Part shown: positions 51,541 through 59,885 of the stretch, piece after piece | Layout: the number at the start of each line of letters is the position of its first letter | Position numbering within the stretch: position 1 is the stretch's first letter | NCBI GenBank assembly: GCA_965277855.1 | Contig: OZ255847.1 | Coordinates: 2,914,001-2,978,000 of the forward strand | Origin: Bog-105 sp965277855 | Lineage (GTDB): Bacteria > Acidobacteriota > Terriglobia > Bryobacterales > Bryobacteraceae | DNA: 64,000 nucleotides | Direction of reading: 5' to 3' | Translations under genes and position numbers: made by a program | Notes under the pieces: generated by a model | Database searches by the model: none | The model's input: only the letters and a program-made list of their open reading frames with translations | What the model was told of the DNA's origin: nothing

Positions 51541-54287
51541 ACTGGTGGCGGAGGCTGATTCATGGAAGAAGGCTTGAAAAGCAACTGCAGGCGGAACTGC
51601 AATTTCATCTCGAGCGGCAGATAGCAGACAATCTGCGGGCTGGGATGAGGAAAGAAGAAGCGCAGCGCAATGCTGCGCTGCAGTTTGGCGGGGTGGAGCA
51701 GATCAGGGAAGAGTGCCGGGATGCACGCGGCACGCGCTGGGTCGAGACAACGATCCAGGATCTTCGATTCGCTGGACTAACGCTGCGCAAAAGCCCCGGT
51801 TTTGTGATGGCTGCAGTTTGCACGCTGGCGCTCGGGATCGGGGCGAACACGGCGATTTTCTCGCTGGTCGATACGATCATGCTCAAGCTGCTCCCGGTAA
51901 AAGCGCCGGAGCAGCTGTATTTGGTGGGGCACACTCCCCGGCCTGTAATGATGGCGTGGAATTATCCGGATTATCGGGCGATGCGCGATCACAATACCGT
52001 GTTCTCAGGCTTGGCAGGCTACAGTCTTAGCCTCGACTCCCTAGGTGTTTCTTCCGGTAATGGCGACGCGCAGAGAACGGAACTCTCACACGGCATCTTC
52101 GTTTCGGGAAATTATTTCGATGTGCTCGGTGTCTCGCCTGCCTTGGGGCGTGTCTTCAGCTCCGTCGACGATCGCGCTCCCGGAGCTTCGCCCTATGTGG
52201 TTCTGAGCTACTCCTACTGGCAGTCGCATTTCGGCGGCGACGCGCAGGCTATTGGACGCAAGCTGAAAGTGAACGGCTATCCGTTTACGGTCATCGGCGT
52301 GGCTCCCCGGGGATTCAGCGGCGCGGACGTAGCCCTCAAGCCGGATCTGTTCCTGCCCATCATGATGCGCAGTGAGGTAAAGCACGTATCGTTCGCCAGC
52401 TGGAACGACCGGCATAACCGGTGGATGGCCGGCATCGGGCGGCTAAGAGCCAGCGCGGCAATACGACAGGCGGAAGTGCAATTGTTCACCATCTGTAAGG
52501 AACAGGAAGCAGCCGAGCGGCGGAGCTTGGCCAACCCGAGACTGGCTCAGGCGGCAGACCAGGTTGTTCTCCAGCCGGCGGGGCATGGATTTTCGTATCT
52601 GGTGGGCGAGCTCAAGAAACCGCTTCTGATTTTATTCGTCATAGTCGGTCTGGTCTTGTTGATCGCGTGTGCGAATGTCGCGAATCTGATGCTCGCTCGC
52701 GGAGCGGTCAGACAGCGGGAAATCGCGGTGCGGCTGGCGGTGGGAGCAAGCCGCTGGAGGGTGATCTCGCAATTGCTGACCGAGAGTTTGTTGATCGCGG
52801 TTCTCGGCGGTGCTAGTGGAGTGATCGTGGCATGGATCGGGCTCGACGTTCTACTCCGCTTCATGCCTCATCCGAGCTATGAAGCCGCTGCGATCAACGC
52901 GACGCTTGACTGGCGCGCTCTCGCATTCACGTTTACGGCTTGTGTTCTCACCGGCTTCTTGTTCGGCATCGCACCCGCCTGGCAATCTACCCGGCCCGAT
53001 CTCGTCTCGTCATTAAAAGAAGACGCACCAGGATCGACGGGGACCGGGCGCTTCACGCTCCGCAAAGGTCTGGTGATTCTGCAGGTGGCACTATCGCTGC
53101 CGCTCCTTCTCGGAGCGTCTCTCTTCGCGCGCACGCTCGGTAATTTGCGCGCTCTGGATGCTGGCTTCACACCCGAAAACGTCTCCATCGCTTCGGTCGA
53201 CCCGACAAGCTTTGGCTATAAGGGTCAACGAGCGCGCGATTTTTATGATCGCCTCTGCGTGCGGGTGGCAGCTTTGCCAGGGGTGCGGTCTGCCAGTCTG
53301 GCCTCGATTACGCCACTCACCGGCTCGAGTTGGAACGGCGCCGTTACGGTAGAAGGCTACACGTTGAAACCTGGCGAGAGGAACAACATCTTTTTCAACG
53401 CTGTTGGATCGCGCTATTTTGAGACTCTAGGTACGCCGGAAATAGCAGGCCGCGATTTTACGGAGCTGGACAATCCGCGGACCGCATTCGAGATACCCGA
53501 TCACATTGTTTCGGATCAGGAGTTGCCGGACCCGCCGGGCCAGCATGTAGCGATCGTAAACGAAACGTTCGCGCGGCATTTTTTCGGCGATCACAGTCCA
53601 ATTGGTAGGCATATTGCTATGGGTGGCGCTTTCCGGAACCGTAGTCCCTTTGAGATAGTCGGCGTAGTGAAGGACGCGCGTTATTTCGATCTGCGGCACG
53701 GCGCGGCAGCGCCTATGATGTTCGTCCCGCTCTGGCGCGCTTTCACGGGACAGCGCGAGCTTGTCATTCGCACTACTAGGCCGTCCGCCCAACTCTCGAG
53801 TGAACTACGGCGCGAGATCCACGCGCTTGATCCTGTGATTCCCCTCTTGAACCTTCGCACGCTCGAACACGATGTAAACGAAAACATACTGGTGGAGCGC
53901 CTGGTCGCGACGCTTTCGGGATTCTTCGGCTTGCTAGCGCTCTTGCTCTCGGCGGTAGGTCTTTATGGCGTTGTGGCGTTTACGGTGACGCGACGGACAC
54001 GAGAGATCGGGATTCGTATAGCAATTGGCGCCGATCGCGGTTCTGTTCTCTGGCTGGTTATTCGGGATGTGATCACGATGGTCTTCTTGGGCGCACTGAT
54101 TGGCGCGCTGGCAGCATTCCTGGCCAGTCGCGCGATTGCGGGAATGCTGTATGGCGTAAGCGCAAACGACCCGCTGAACAGTATCGCAGCGGGAGGCGCG
54201 CTCATGGTCGCGGCCCTGCTTGCGAGCTATCTCCCGGCGCTGCGGGCGGCCAAGATCGATCCAGTGACGGCGCTACGGTACGAGTGA
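51537..54287 (+). CDS. Acidobacterial duplicated orphan permease (MacB/FtsX-type)
   Basis: 916 aa. The N-terminal 75 residues are a soluble helical region (AELQFHLERQIADNLRAGM). The first FtsX-type unit has TLALGIGANTAIFSLVDTIML, and the periplasmic MacB-like domain contains LFLPIMMRSEV and SGNYFDVLGVSPALGRVFS. A second FtsX core follows (LLIACANVANLMLARGAVRQREIAVRLAVGASRWRVI), then a further domain and a C-terminal FtsX core (GFFGLLALLLSAVGLYGVVAFTVTRRTREIGIRIAIGA). No ABC ATPase gene is adjacent, matching the orphan permease family. Substrate unknown. Confidence 0.9.
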   Translation: MNWWRRLIHGRRLEKQLQAELQFHLERQIADNLRAGMRKEEAQRNAALQFGGVEQIREECRDARGTRWVETTIQDLRFAGLTLRKSPGFVMAAVCTLALGIGANTAIFSLVDTIMLKLLPVKAPEQLYLVGHTPRPVMMAWNYPDYRAMRDHNTVFSGLAGYSLSLDSLGVSSGNGDAQRTELSHGIFVSGNYFDVLGVSPALGRVFSSVDDRAPGASPYVVLSYSYWQSHFGGDAQAIGRKLKVNGYPFTVIGVAPRGFSGADVALKPDLFLPIMMRSEVKHVSFASWNDRHNRWMAGIGRLRASAAIRQAEVQLFTICKEQEAAERRSLANPRLAQAADQVVLQPAGHGFSYLVGELKKPLLILFVIVGLVLLIACANVANLMLARGAVRQREIAVRLAVGASRWRVISQLLTESLLIAVLGGASGVIVAWIGLDVLLRFMPHPSYEAAAINATLDWRALAFTFTACVLTGFLFGIAPAWQSTRPDLVSSLKEDAPGSTGTGRFTLRKGLVILQVALSLPLLLGASLFARTLGNLRALDAGFTPENVSIASVDPTSFGYKGQRARDFYDRLCVRVAALPGVRSASLASITPLTGSSWNGAVTVEGYTLKPGERNNIFFNAVGSRYFETLGTPEIAGRDFTELDNPRTAFEIPDHIVSDQELPDPPGQHVAIVNETFARHFFGDHSPIGRHIAMGGAFRNRSPFEIVGVVKDARYFDLRHGAAAPMMFVPLWRAFTGQRELVIRTTRPSAQLSSELRREIHALDPVIPLLNLRTLEHDVNENILVERLVATLSGFFGLLALLLSAVGLYGVVAFTVTRRTREIGIRIAIGADRGSVLWLVIRDVITMVFLGALIGALAAFLASRAIAGMLYGVSANDPLNSIAAGGALMVAALLASYLPALRAAKIDPVTALRYE

Positions 54288-54290
54288 ACG

Positions 54291-55631
54291 CTAGGTAAAT
54301 AGAGTGTTGTCGAGATACTGGTTGCGGAACTTGCCGGATGGATCGTAGTGCCTCATCAGCGCTTGAAAGTCAGGAAGCCTTTCATAGAGCGGTTGGATTT
54401 GCGAGCCCGGCATGGTGAAGAGTTTGGCCCAGTGAGGGCGGGCCTTGAACGGCGCGAGAACCGATTCGATATGGGGCAGGACGCCTTTGACTTCGGGCCA
54501 TTCCGGTTTCCAGGTAAAGTGAATGGCGAGCGATGGACGCTCAAAGGCGCTGCTCATCCAGAGCGTGTCGGCATCGATGGTGCGGAGTTCGGTGATGAAC
54601 AGGTGCGATGTGATCCGGTCGCGCAGAGTCTCGACGGCGCTGATGGCCTCCCAGGCGCGGTCGCGCGGCACAAGGTACTCAGTCTGCAGCTCCGCGCCGC
54701 TGCTGGGCGTAAAGTTCATGCGGAAGTGCGGCATCCGTTCGTACCAGGGGCCGGGAATGCCCAGTTGTTCAGTGCAGCTTTCGGCGGAGTGTCCCGGCAG
54801 CGGATGTAGCTTTGCTTTGGCGGCCGTTGCGCCGTAAAATTCCGGGGTGATTTCGAAAGTTCGGCCGGGTTCGACGCGGCTCTTAATCCATACCTGGGTG
54901 GCGCGGTGATTCTGCCAGTCGGTAAAGAGACTGACGCTATAACCGGCGGAAAAGATTTCGTCCAGATGTTTTTCCAGGTGGGTAAACGACAGATTCTCGT
55001 AAACGACCTGGCGCATTTGGAACGTGGGTAGTAGATCGAGAGTGACTTTCGTTACAACGCCGAGCGCGCCTAAGTCAACGACTGCCCCCGCAAAGCGTTT
55101 CGCATCGCGCTCGCGAGACAACTTGACGATTTCTCCATCGGCGGTAACTAGTTCCAAGGCCGAAACCGCGGTGGAGAGATTGCCATTCTTGATGCCGGAA
55201 CCGTGGGTAGCGGTGGAGCGCGCGCCAGCCACGGAAATGTGCGGAAGCGAGGCCAGGTTGTGGAGTGCAAAACCAGCTTTGTCGAGATAGGGAGCAAGCT
55301 GGCCGTACCGGACGCCTGATTCGACGGTGACGGTGCGCGCGCCGGCATCGATCGACATGTTCGTCATGTTTTTGAGCGAGATCTGGTTTTGGTTGCTATC
55401 GGCGATGCCGTTGAAGGAGTGCCGTGCGCCGAGCGACTTTATCTTGGAACAGCTTTTTACCAGCTTCTGGACTTCTTCCACGGACTCGGGCAGGTAAAGG
55501 TTATTGGTACTGTAGCGATAATTGCCGGCCCAGTTGGTGCGGGGCTTGGATGGTTCGGCTTGAGCGAGGCGGGAGAGCAGGTTTCCGGTGAGAAGGGCGG
55601 CCGAGGTTTTGAGGAAATGTCGCTTGTTCAT
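54291..55631 (-). CDS. FAD-linked alditol oxidase-like enzyme, exported
   Basis: 446 aa from the ATG at 55631; a longer frame from 55826 overlaps the MgtC gene region and lacks family support. A hydrophobic signal (FLKTSAALLTGNLLSRLAQA) suggests export. The VAO-type FAD domain has LPESVEEVQKLVKSCSKIKSLGARHSFNGIADS, with the GARHSFN block characteristic of xylitol/alditol oxidases, where a His normally binds FAD covalently. The second half (EYLVPRDRAWEAISAVETL, HFTWKPEWPE) is the D-arabinono-1,4-lactone-oxidase-like cap. It probably oxidises a sugar alcohol. Confidence 0.82.
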   Translation of the reverse strand: MNKRHFLKTSAALLTGNLLSRLAQAEPSKPRTNWAGNYRYSTNNLYLPESVEEVQKLVKSCSKIKSLGARHSFNGIADSNQNQISLKNMTNMSIDAGARTVTVESGVRYGQLAPYLDKAGFALHNLASLPHISVAGARSTATHGSGIKNGNLSTAVSALELVTADGEIVKLSRERDAKRFAGAVVDLGALGVVTKVTLDLLPTFQMRQVVYENLSFTHLEKHLDEIFSAGYSVSLFTDWQNHRATQVWIKSRVEPGRTFEITPEFYGATAAKAKLHPLPGHSAESCTEQLGIPGPWYERMPHFRMNFTPSSGAELQTEYLVPRDRAWEAISAVETLRDRITSHLFITELRTIDADTLWMSSAFERPSLAIHFTWKPEWPEVKGVLPHIESVLAPFKARPHWAKLFTMPGSQIQPLYERLPDFQALMRHYDPSGKFRNQYLDNTLFT

Positions 55632-55695
55632 GAGTGGGCGGCTGTATGCGATGAGGAAATAGTATCGTAAGGGCGAGAAGAGGTAGCAGGCAACA

Positions 55696-56133
55696 GTGGA
55701 TTGGGGCGAGTTGTGGCGGACGTTCGAGCATGTCGGGATTGCTTTTCTGCTGACTGCAAGTATCGGATGGGAGAGCGAACGAGAGGAGAGCAGCGCGGGG
55801 GTGCGCACGTTTCCAATCGTCGGCATGGCGAGTTGCGGCTATCTGCTGCTGTTGGGATACCAGCCGAATGGGGCGGATCAATCTCGCTTGCTGCAGGGAC
55901 TGATTACAGGCATCGGATTCATCGGCGGTGGAGCGATTCTTAAAAGCGATGTAAGGGTGAGGGGCACGGCCACGGCGGCCAGTGTTTTGAATGCAGCCGT
56001 GATTGGGTCAGCGGTAGCGATGGATAAATTTGGCATTGCGGTGGCACTGGTGCTGCTGAATCTGTTTTCGCTGCATACGCTGCTGCCGCTGAAGAGACGG
56101 CTGGACCAGAAGCGCAGTTCGGACGCCGATTAA
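55696..56133 (+). CDS. MgtC/SapB family membrane protein
   Basis: 145 aa starting with GTG. Four or five helices. VGIAFLLTASIGWESEREESSAGVRTFPIVGMASCGYLLLLG and GLITGIGFIGGGAILK are the MgtC/SapB signatures. The first motif reads GWESERE where many members have GRERE. No C-terminal ACT-type domain follows, so it is the short form. Its role (often magnesium limitation) is inferred from the family only. Confidence 0.88.
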   Translation: MDWGELWRTFEHVGIAFLLTASIGWESEREESSAGVRTFPIVGMASCGYLLLLGYQPNGADQSRLLQGLITGIGFIGGGAILKSDVRVRGTATAASVLNAAVIGSAVAMDKFGIAVALVLLNLFSLHTLLPLKRRLDQKRSSDAD

Positions 56134-56270
56134 CGGAGGGTGGTTTGTTCGATGAGTTCCCGATCAAGCCAAATGGCGCGATTACGTAGTGATTGTTCGT
56201 AGAGCAGCCCGGGCGGCTGCGTTCAGACGCATTCATACGTGGTGGTAAGCGGGACGCCGTGCTCAGCGAA

Positions 56271-57437
56271 TTAATAAAGAATTACAAAACTGCCATCGGG
56301 CCGAGAATATGTTGCTACCAGACTCCAGGCGGGTACACCATCGTGAGCGCCTTCCCCTGCAATGCGTCTACCGGAGTTATCGAGCAACGCCCAATGCACA
56401 GAGCCGCCGCGCTTCCATCCCATGCCTTCGGTCCAGGTAGTGAGCAGGTCACCGTGGAGGTTGGCAGCGAGAGCCGGGTATTTCTCATTGCTGCCGGTGG
56501 CGGACACGACCGACTGCGATTCGAGTGCGCCGCTCTTCGTTATAGTCCCAAAATGCACCTGTTTTTTCGTTTCCCAGGCGGCAAAGACTTGCTTCGAAGT
56601 GGCCGCAAAAGCCTCGCTGCTCATCACGCAATAGCCAACGTTCCAGGGTGAAATGTCCGAACCAGAGAAAGTAACGCCATGATCTTTGGAGACGAGCAGG
56701 TACATGTCGCGATGCACGGTTGCGCGAGCGGACCGGAACAATACAAACAGCTCTCCGCGCGGGCTGGCAAAGGCATTCAGCGAACAGCATCCGCAGGTTC
56801 CGGTAGTTTCAGTCCAGGCTGCGTGCTCCGGCTGAAAGGTGCGTCCGTCATCATCAGAGCGCGTTACCCAGACAAGCCGCGATGATTCGCCTTTCGTTCC
56901 GGGCACGGGTGCATGCCAGACAACGTAGACATGTCCAGCGTGGTCCGCCGCAAGCCCGCCTCCCCCATCGATTCCATACGCGGACTGAATGAGGTTGCGC
57001 TCGCGTTCGAACGCCGTGCCCGCCGGGTTCAAGCGCGTGAACAACATGGGCGGGCGGCTGTGATTCGCTTCGGCGGCTTTCTGCGAACCATTCCAAGCCA
57101 CATAGACTTCTCCAGCGCGTCCAGTTGCGATCCGTGCGCCACGTATATTACCGACGGCTACAGCCGAACCTGACGCCGAATTGACGCGGATCGGTGAAGA
57201 GAAGGTTTTGCCATCGATAGAACGGGCATAAAAGAGATCGCCTGCGGAAGGATCGCCTTTGAAATAGACAAGATGAATGGTTCCATTTGCATCGGTTGCG
57301 GTTTGAGGCTGCAGGCCGGAATCTGGCACTCGCATCAGTTCAACTTTCGGTGGAGAGTTTGCTTTCGGTGAAGAACTGATGGCTAAAGAGCAGGTAAGCG
57401 CGGCGAGCACGAAAACATTTTTGCCGTTATTCAGCAA
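56271..57437 (-). CDS. Secreted BNR/sialidase-fold repeat protein, metal-operon associated
   Basis: 388 aa with a TTG start at 57437, supported by a strong Shine-Dalgarno (AAAGGAGA) 7 nt upstream. A signal peptide (VFVLAALTCSLAISSS) is followed by a six-bladed sialidase-like propeller with Asp-box-like repeats (SDDDGRTF, SKDHGVTF, SIDGKTF). The catalytic Arg triad and Tyr/Glu of true sialidases were not recognised. A CGCC cluster in the middle (TGTCGCCSLNAFA) could bind a soft metal. It is the last gene of a five-gene minus-strand cluster handling metals, which suggests a metal role rather than sialic acid cleavage. Confidence 0.7.
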   Translation of the reverse strand: MLNNGKNVFVLAALTCSLAISSSPKANSPPKVELMRVPDSGLQPQTATDANGTIHLVYFKGDPSAGDLFYARSIDGKTFSSPIRVNSASGSAVAVGNIRGARIATGRAGEVYVAWNGSQKAAEANHSRPPMLFTRLNPAGTAFERERNLIQSAYGIDGGGGLAADHAGHVYVVWHAPVPGTKGESSRLVWVTRSDDDGRTFQPEHAAWTETTGTCGCCSLNAFASPRGELFVLFRSARATVHRDMYLLVSKDHGVTFSGSDISPWNVGYCVMSSEAFAATSKQVFAAWETKKQVHFGTITKSGALESQSVVSATGSNEKYPALAANLHGDLLTTWTEGMGWKRGGSVHWALLDNSGRRIAGEGAHDGVPAWSLVATYSRPDGSFVILY

Positions 57438-57474
57438 AGAGGATCTCCTTTAGTCATTGTCCTGGATCGGCGAC

Positions 57475-57921
57475 TTATCCATCGAAGCGGTTCAGAATCG
57501 GGCCGAGCGCAAAGGCAGTGAAGCAGCCGATAGAGTACAACACAGCCGACGACCAGAGGACAATGCGGCTGAGTCGACTGGCAGTTTGACAGGCCGCTGG
57601 ATCGTTTGTATCGCAGGCGGCGCGGCTCGCCTGTAACTTGGGCGCGATCCCGTATACATAAACAAAGTTGCTGGAGATCAGCACGCCCGCGACTAAAAAT
57701 ACCCAGTCTTTATGGTGGGACATGGCCACAAGCCACGGCAGGTTTGAAAGCACGCTTGCGACGGTAGCTCCCAGTCCGAACAGCACAAACAACGACGGCA
57801 AAGCACAGCACAGGAGCGTGCCAAAGGACGTGAATAAGGATAAGTAACTCAGGATACCGCTGCGCATTGGAGGCGGTGCACCGAGGAGAGTCGACTCTTG
57901 CATAACTTCTTTCTGTTTCAT
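57475..57921 (-). CDS. MerT/MerC-like membrane metal transporter
   Basis: 148 aa with three or four helices. The first helix has TLLCCALPSLFVLFGLG, a Cys pair followed by Pro as in MerT-type mercury importers. Helices VFLVAGVLISSNFVYVYG and SRIVLWSSAVLYSIGCFTAFALG follow, and a loop between them contains two Cys (ACDTNDPAACQ). Its start overlaps the stop of the MerP-like gene (ATGA), giving a MerP-MerT-like pair. It could import mercury or copper into the cytoplasm. No merA or merR gene is nearby, so the metal is not certain. Confidence 0.7.
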   Translation of the reverse strand: MKQKEVMQESTLLGAPPPMRSGILSYLSLFTSFGTLLCCALPSLFVLFGLGATVASVLSNLPWLVAMSHHKDWVFLVAGVLISSNFVYVYGIAPKLQASRAACDTNDPAACQTASRLSRIVLWSSAVLYSIGCFTAFALGPILNRFDG

Positions 57922-58418
57922 TGGATTCGATCTATGGTTAACGGCACCGCTGTTTTCAGATCCTTCACAGGCGTCATCACCCCGTGTGCGGTGACGATTT
58001 GGCCCGCCTTGGCCTGAACCGCTTTAAATGCCGCCGGATTCTTCGGATCGGCGATGAGACTGAGCATCTCATTGCTGCCCGAAACTTTGAGCTTCATCTG
58101 TCCCTGCAGATTGGATAACTCACCACGAACGGAGATGCCCGTGTTTTTTGGGCTGTACCCGTTCTGATGAATGGTCTGCCAGAACTGTGGGACGGACAGA
58201 GTGTTCCCAGGCTTAAGTCTGACCGTCGCGAGCCCTTTGTTCAGGCTCACGTCGACGGTATCGACGCCCGGCAGTTTTTTCAGGGCCACGTGCACGACGT
58301 GGGCACAGGTCATTCAATCCATTCCGAAGATGGAAAGATCGACTTGAAGCAGTTCGGCGCGGCCCGGCAGCACCACAGCGAGGAAAGCGCAGAGGAGAAA
58401 AGAGAGTTGTTTTTTCAT
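57918..58418 (-). CDS. Candidate selenoprotein: exported MerP-like HMA protein with Sec35 (UxxC)
   Basis: 166 aa if the in-frame TGA at 58314-58316 is read as selenocysteine. A strong ribosome binding site (AAAGGA) and signal peptide (MKKQLSFLLCAFLAVVLPGR) start at 58418. The heavy-metal-associated domain begins LLQVDLSIFGMD, then TGA, then MTCAHVVHVALKKLPGVDTV. The TGA replaces exactly the first Cys of the GMxCxxC metal site, giving GMDUMTC, and the downstream beta-alpha pattern (VDVSLNKGLATVRLKPGN) is intact. A hairpin with bacterial SECIS features starts 11 nt after TGA. An alternative reading is a nonsense mutation with restart at the ATG at 58313, which would lose the signal peptide and half of the metal site. 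C-terminal residues 90-166 form a separate small domain. Confidence 0.72.
58286..58302 (-). promoter_or_regulatory. Candidate bacterial SECIS hairpin
   Basis: On the minus strand a perfect 6-bp stem (CCACGT and ACGTGG) closes a 5-nt loop CGTGC. The stem begins 12 nt and the loop 18 nt after the TGA, and G is the second loop base. A short stem with G at the first or second loop position about 16-37 nt downstream of UGA matches the published bacterial SECIS consensus as I recall it. A further G-C pair beneath a mismatch extends it slightly. Confidence 0.6.
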
Positions 58419-58435
58419 TTGATTGATCCTTTCGT

Positions 58436-59281
58436 TTAGAAGAAGTAAGCGAAGTTGATGGCGAAGCGGTAGCGCTCTTTTGGATAGAGCGAACCGGCAT
58501 CGCGATAAACAGGAAACTGAATGCCCGCTTCCACGCCGATAGCGCGATAGACACCAAGGAGGCTGGGTCCGAGAAAAACTTGTTGTGCCTGACTGCCTGG
58601 TAAATCAAAGTTTTGGCGTTGCAGCGAGCCGGTTCGCTCGCCTGTAAACTCGCCGAAGATGCGCCAGTCCCAACGTGGATAGTCGGTCCGCCAGGAGAGC
58701 GGGCGGTAGCCGTAAACAGCGGTGTAAGAGAAGAGGTCCGGACGCTGGTCGTGATGAGACTCAGCGTATCGCTGGTAACTCGCCCCAACCCAGATGTATT
58801 GGCTGCGCGAGGCAAGGCCAGTTACCGCGCCCACCATATAGCCAGGCCCACTATTTAGATTGCGGTAAATGCCGGTTTCCTGTTGAGGCCCGGGAACCAG
58901 GAGGCCGGCTACAGCGGTACTTTCGATGCGTTTGCCGGCAAAATCTTTGCGCTGGAACCGCCACCAGGTGAGCGCGCTGAAATCGCCGCTGATCGGAGTG
59001 GTCATCGTAACGGAAGAGCGCGGATAAGGGTCTGGAGCAATGACGACCGGGCCAGAGACGGCGAGTTTCACGTTCTGAGTGATTCCGTACGATAGCTCTG
59101 CTTCGATTGCGGAAGAGAAGGCGGACGGTCCGCCGCGGCCGTTCAGACCCAGGTCGAAACTCCAACCGCCTTGCGGGTTTGTAGGAGTCGCTAACCCAAA
59201 TACCGGTCCGTGATCGGCGGCTCGAACGGACAGGGGGAGTAAGAAGATCGCTATAAGATACGCGGTCTTGAGGCATTGCAT
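58436..59281 (-). CDS. Outer-membrane beta-barrel-like protein, metal operon
   Basis: 281 aa with a signal peptide (LIAIFLLPLSVRA|A). The rest alternates strands with aromatic girdle residues (GGWSFDLGLNGRGG, EAELSYGITQNVKLAVSG, SQYIWVGASYQRYAE, WDWRIFGEFTGERTGS) and ends in NFAYFF, with a terminal aromatic typical of outer-membrane barrels. It resembles transporter-like proteins often found with copper or other metal resistance genes. It lies 17 nt upstream of the MerP-like gene, so it probably shares its transcript. Confidence 0.72.
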   Translation of the reverse strand: MQCLKTAYLIAIFLLPLSVRAADHGPVFGLATPTNPQGGWSFDLGLNGRGGPSAFSSAIEAELSYGITQNVKLAVSGPVVIAPDPYPRSSVTMTTPISGDFSALTWWRFQRKDFAGKRIESTAVAGLLVPGPQQETGIYRNLNSGPGYMVGAVTGLASRSQYIWVGASYQRYAESHHDQRPDLFSYTAVYGYRPLSWRTDYPRWDWRIFGEFTGERTGSLQRQNFDLPGSQAQQVFLGPSLLGVYRAIGVEAGIQFPVYRDAGSLYPKERYRFAINFAYFF

Positions 59282-59373
59282 CCCTGATTCTTCCTTTCGC
59301 GGGTTTCGGCAAAATCATCAAAGTCGGGCGCGCGAACGCGGGCCGGCTTTGAGCACAGGCGGCAAGGAGGAAT

Positions 59374-59733
59374 CTAAATCAGAAACGACGCGTGGAGGAC
59401 CTGCAGGTCTGGAGGTGATGGGTCAATCGATGTTGTCGAAAGCCATGATTCGCTCGTATCGATCAGCTGTGCGGGTTGTACGAATAGAACGGCCTGCGTG
59501 ACTGGGATGACGAGAGAAACGTCGATGGACTGATGGTGTTCGAAGGCGATCTGTTTGCATTCAGCAGACGTTTTTTGAGGAACGGATGATTTTGTTTTGC
59601 ATTGTCCGTCGAGCCCGCAACAGCCTGTCGCACCGGGCAGCATAAAATACTGTTCGCAGGAGACACAACCACCACACAGGATGGTGGCAAGCAGCAGGAC
59701 CGACAGTAATGAAGTGAGTAAAACCCGAATCAC
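59374..59733 (-). CDS. Cys-rich lipoprotein-like protein, metal operon
   Basis: 119 aa beginning with GTG. A hydrophobic signal (LLTSLLSVLLLATILCGGC) has an L-ATILC-type lipobox candidate, followed by CVSCEQYFMLPGATGCCGLDGQC, a cluster of six Cys after the lipid site. The remaining 75 residues are unremarkable. It is the first gene of the minus-strand metal cluster, 92 nt upstream of the outer-membrane protein gene. The Cys cluster suggests binding of a soft metal in the periplasm; family identity is not certain. Confidence 0.62.
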   Translation of the reverse strand: MIRVLLTSLLSVLLLATILCGGCVSCEQYFMLPGATGCCGLDGQCKTKSSVPQKTSAECKQIAFEHHQSIDVSLVIPVTQAVLFVQPAQLIDTSESWLSTTSIDPSPPDLQVLHASFLI

Positions 59734-59885
59734 AGACTTATTTCAGCGTACCAGGGTAAGAGCCGCGATCGCTCACGTTATTCACGTCGTTGTAAGTCAA
59801 AGTTCATGCGAGTCGCGGCCGATCGCCCGATGATTCGGTAAAACTTGCCGTGAACAATAGGGCTGGCTGGAACCTGCCCTTCAAG

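Noticed and set aside
58218..58313. Start of the HMA protein at the ATG at 58313
   Set aside because: It would remove the signal peptide and first metal ligand, while a good ribosome binding site and signal peptide lie in frame upstream; kept only as an alternative.
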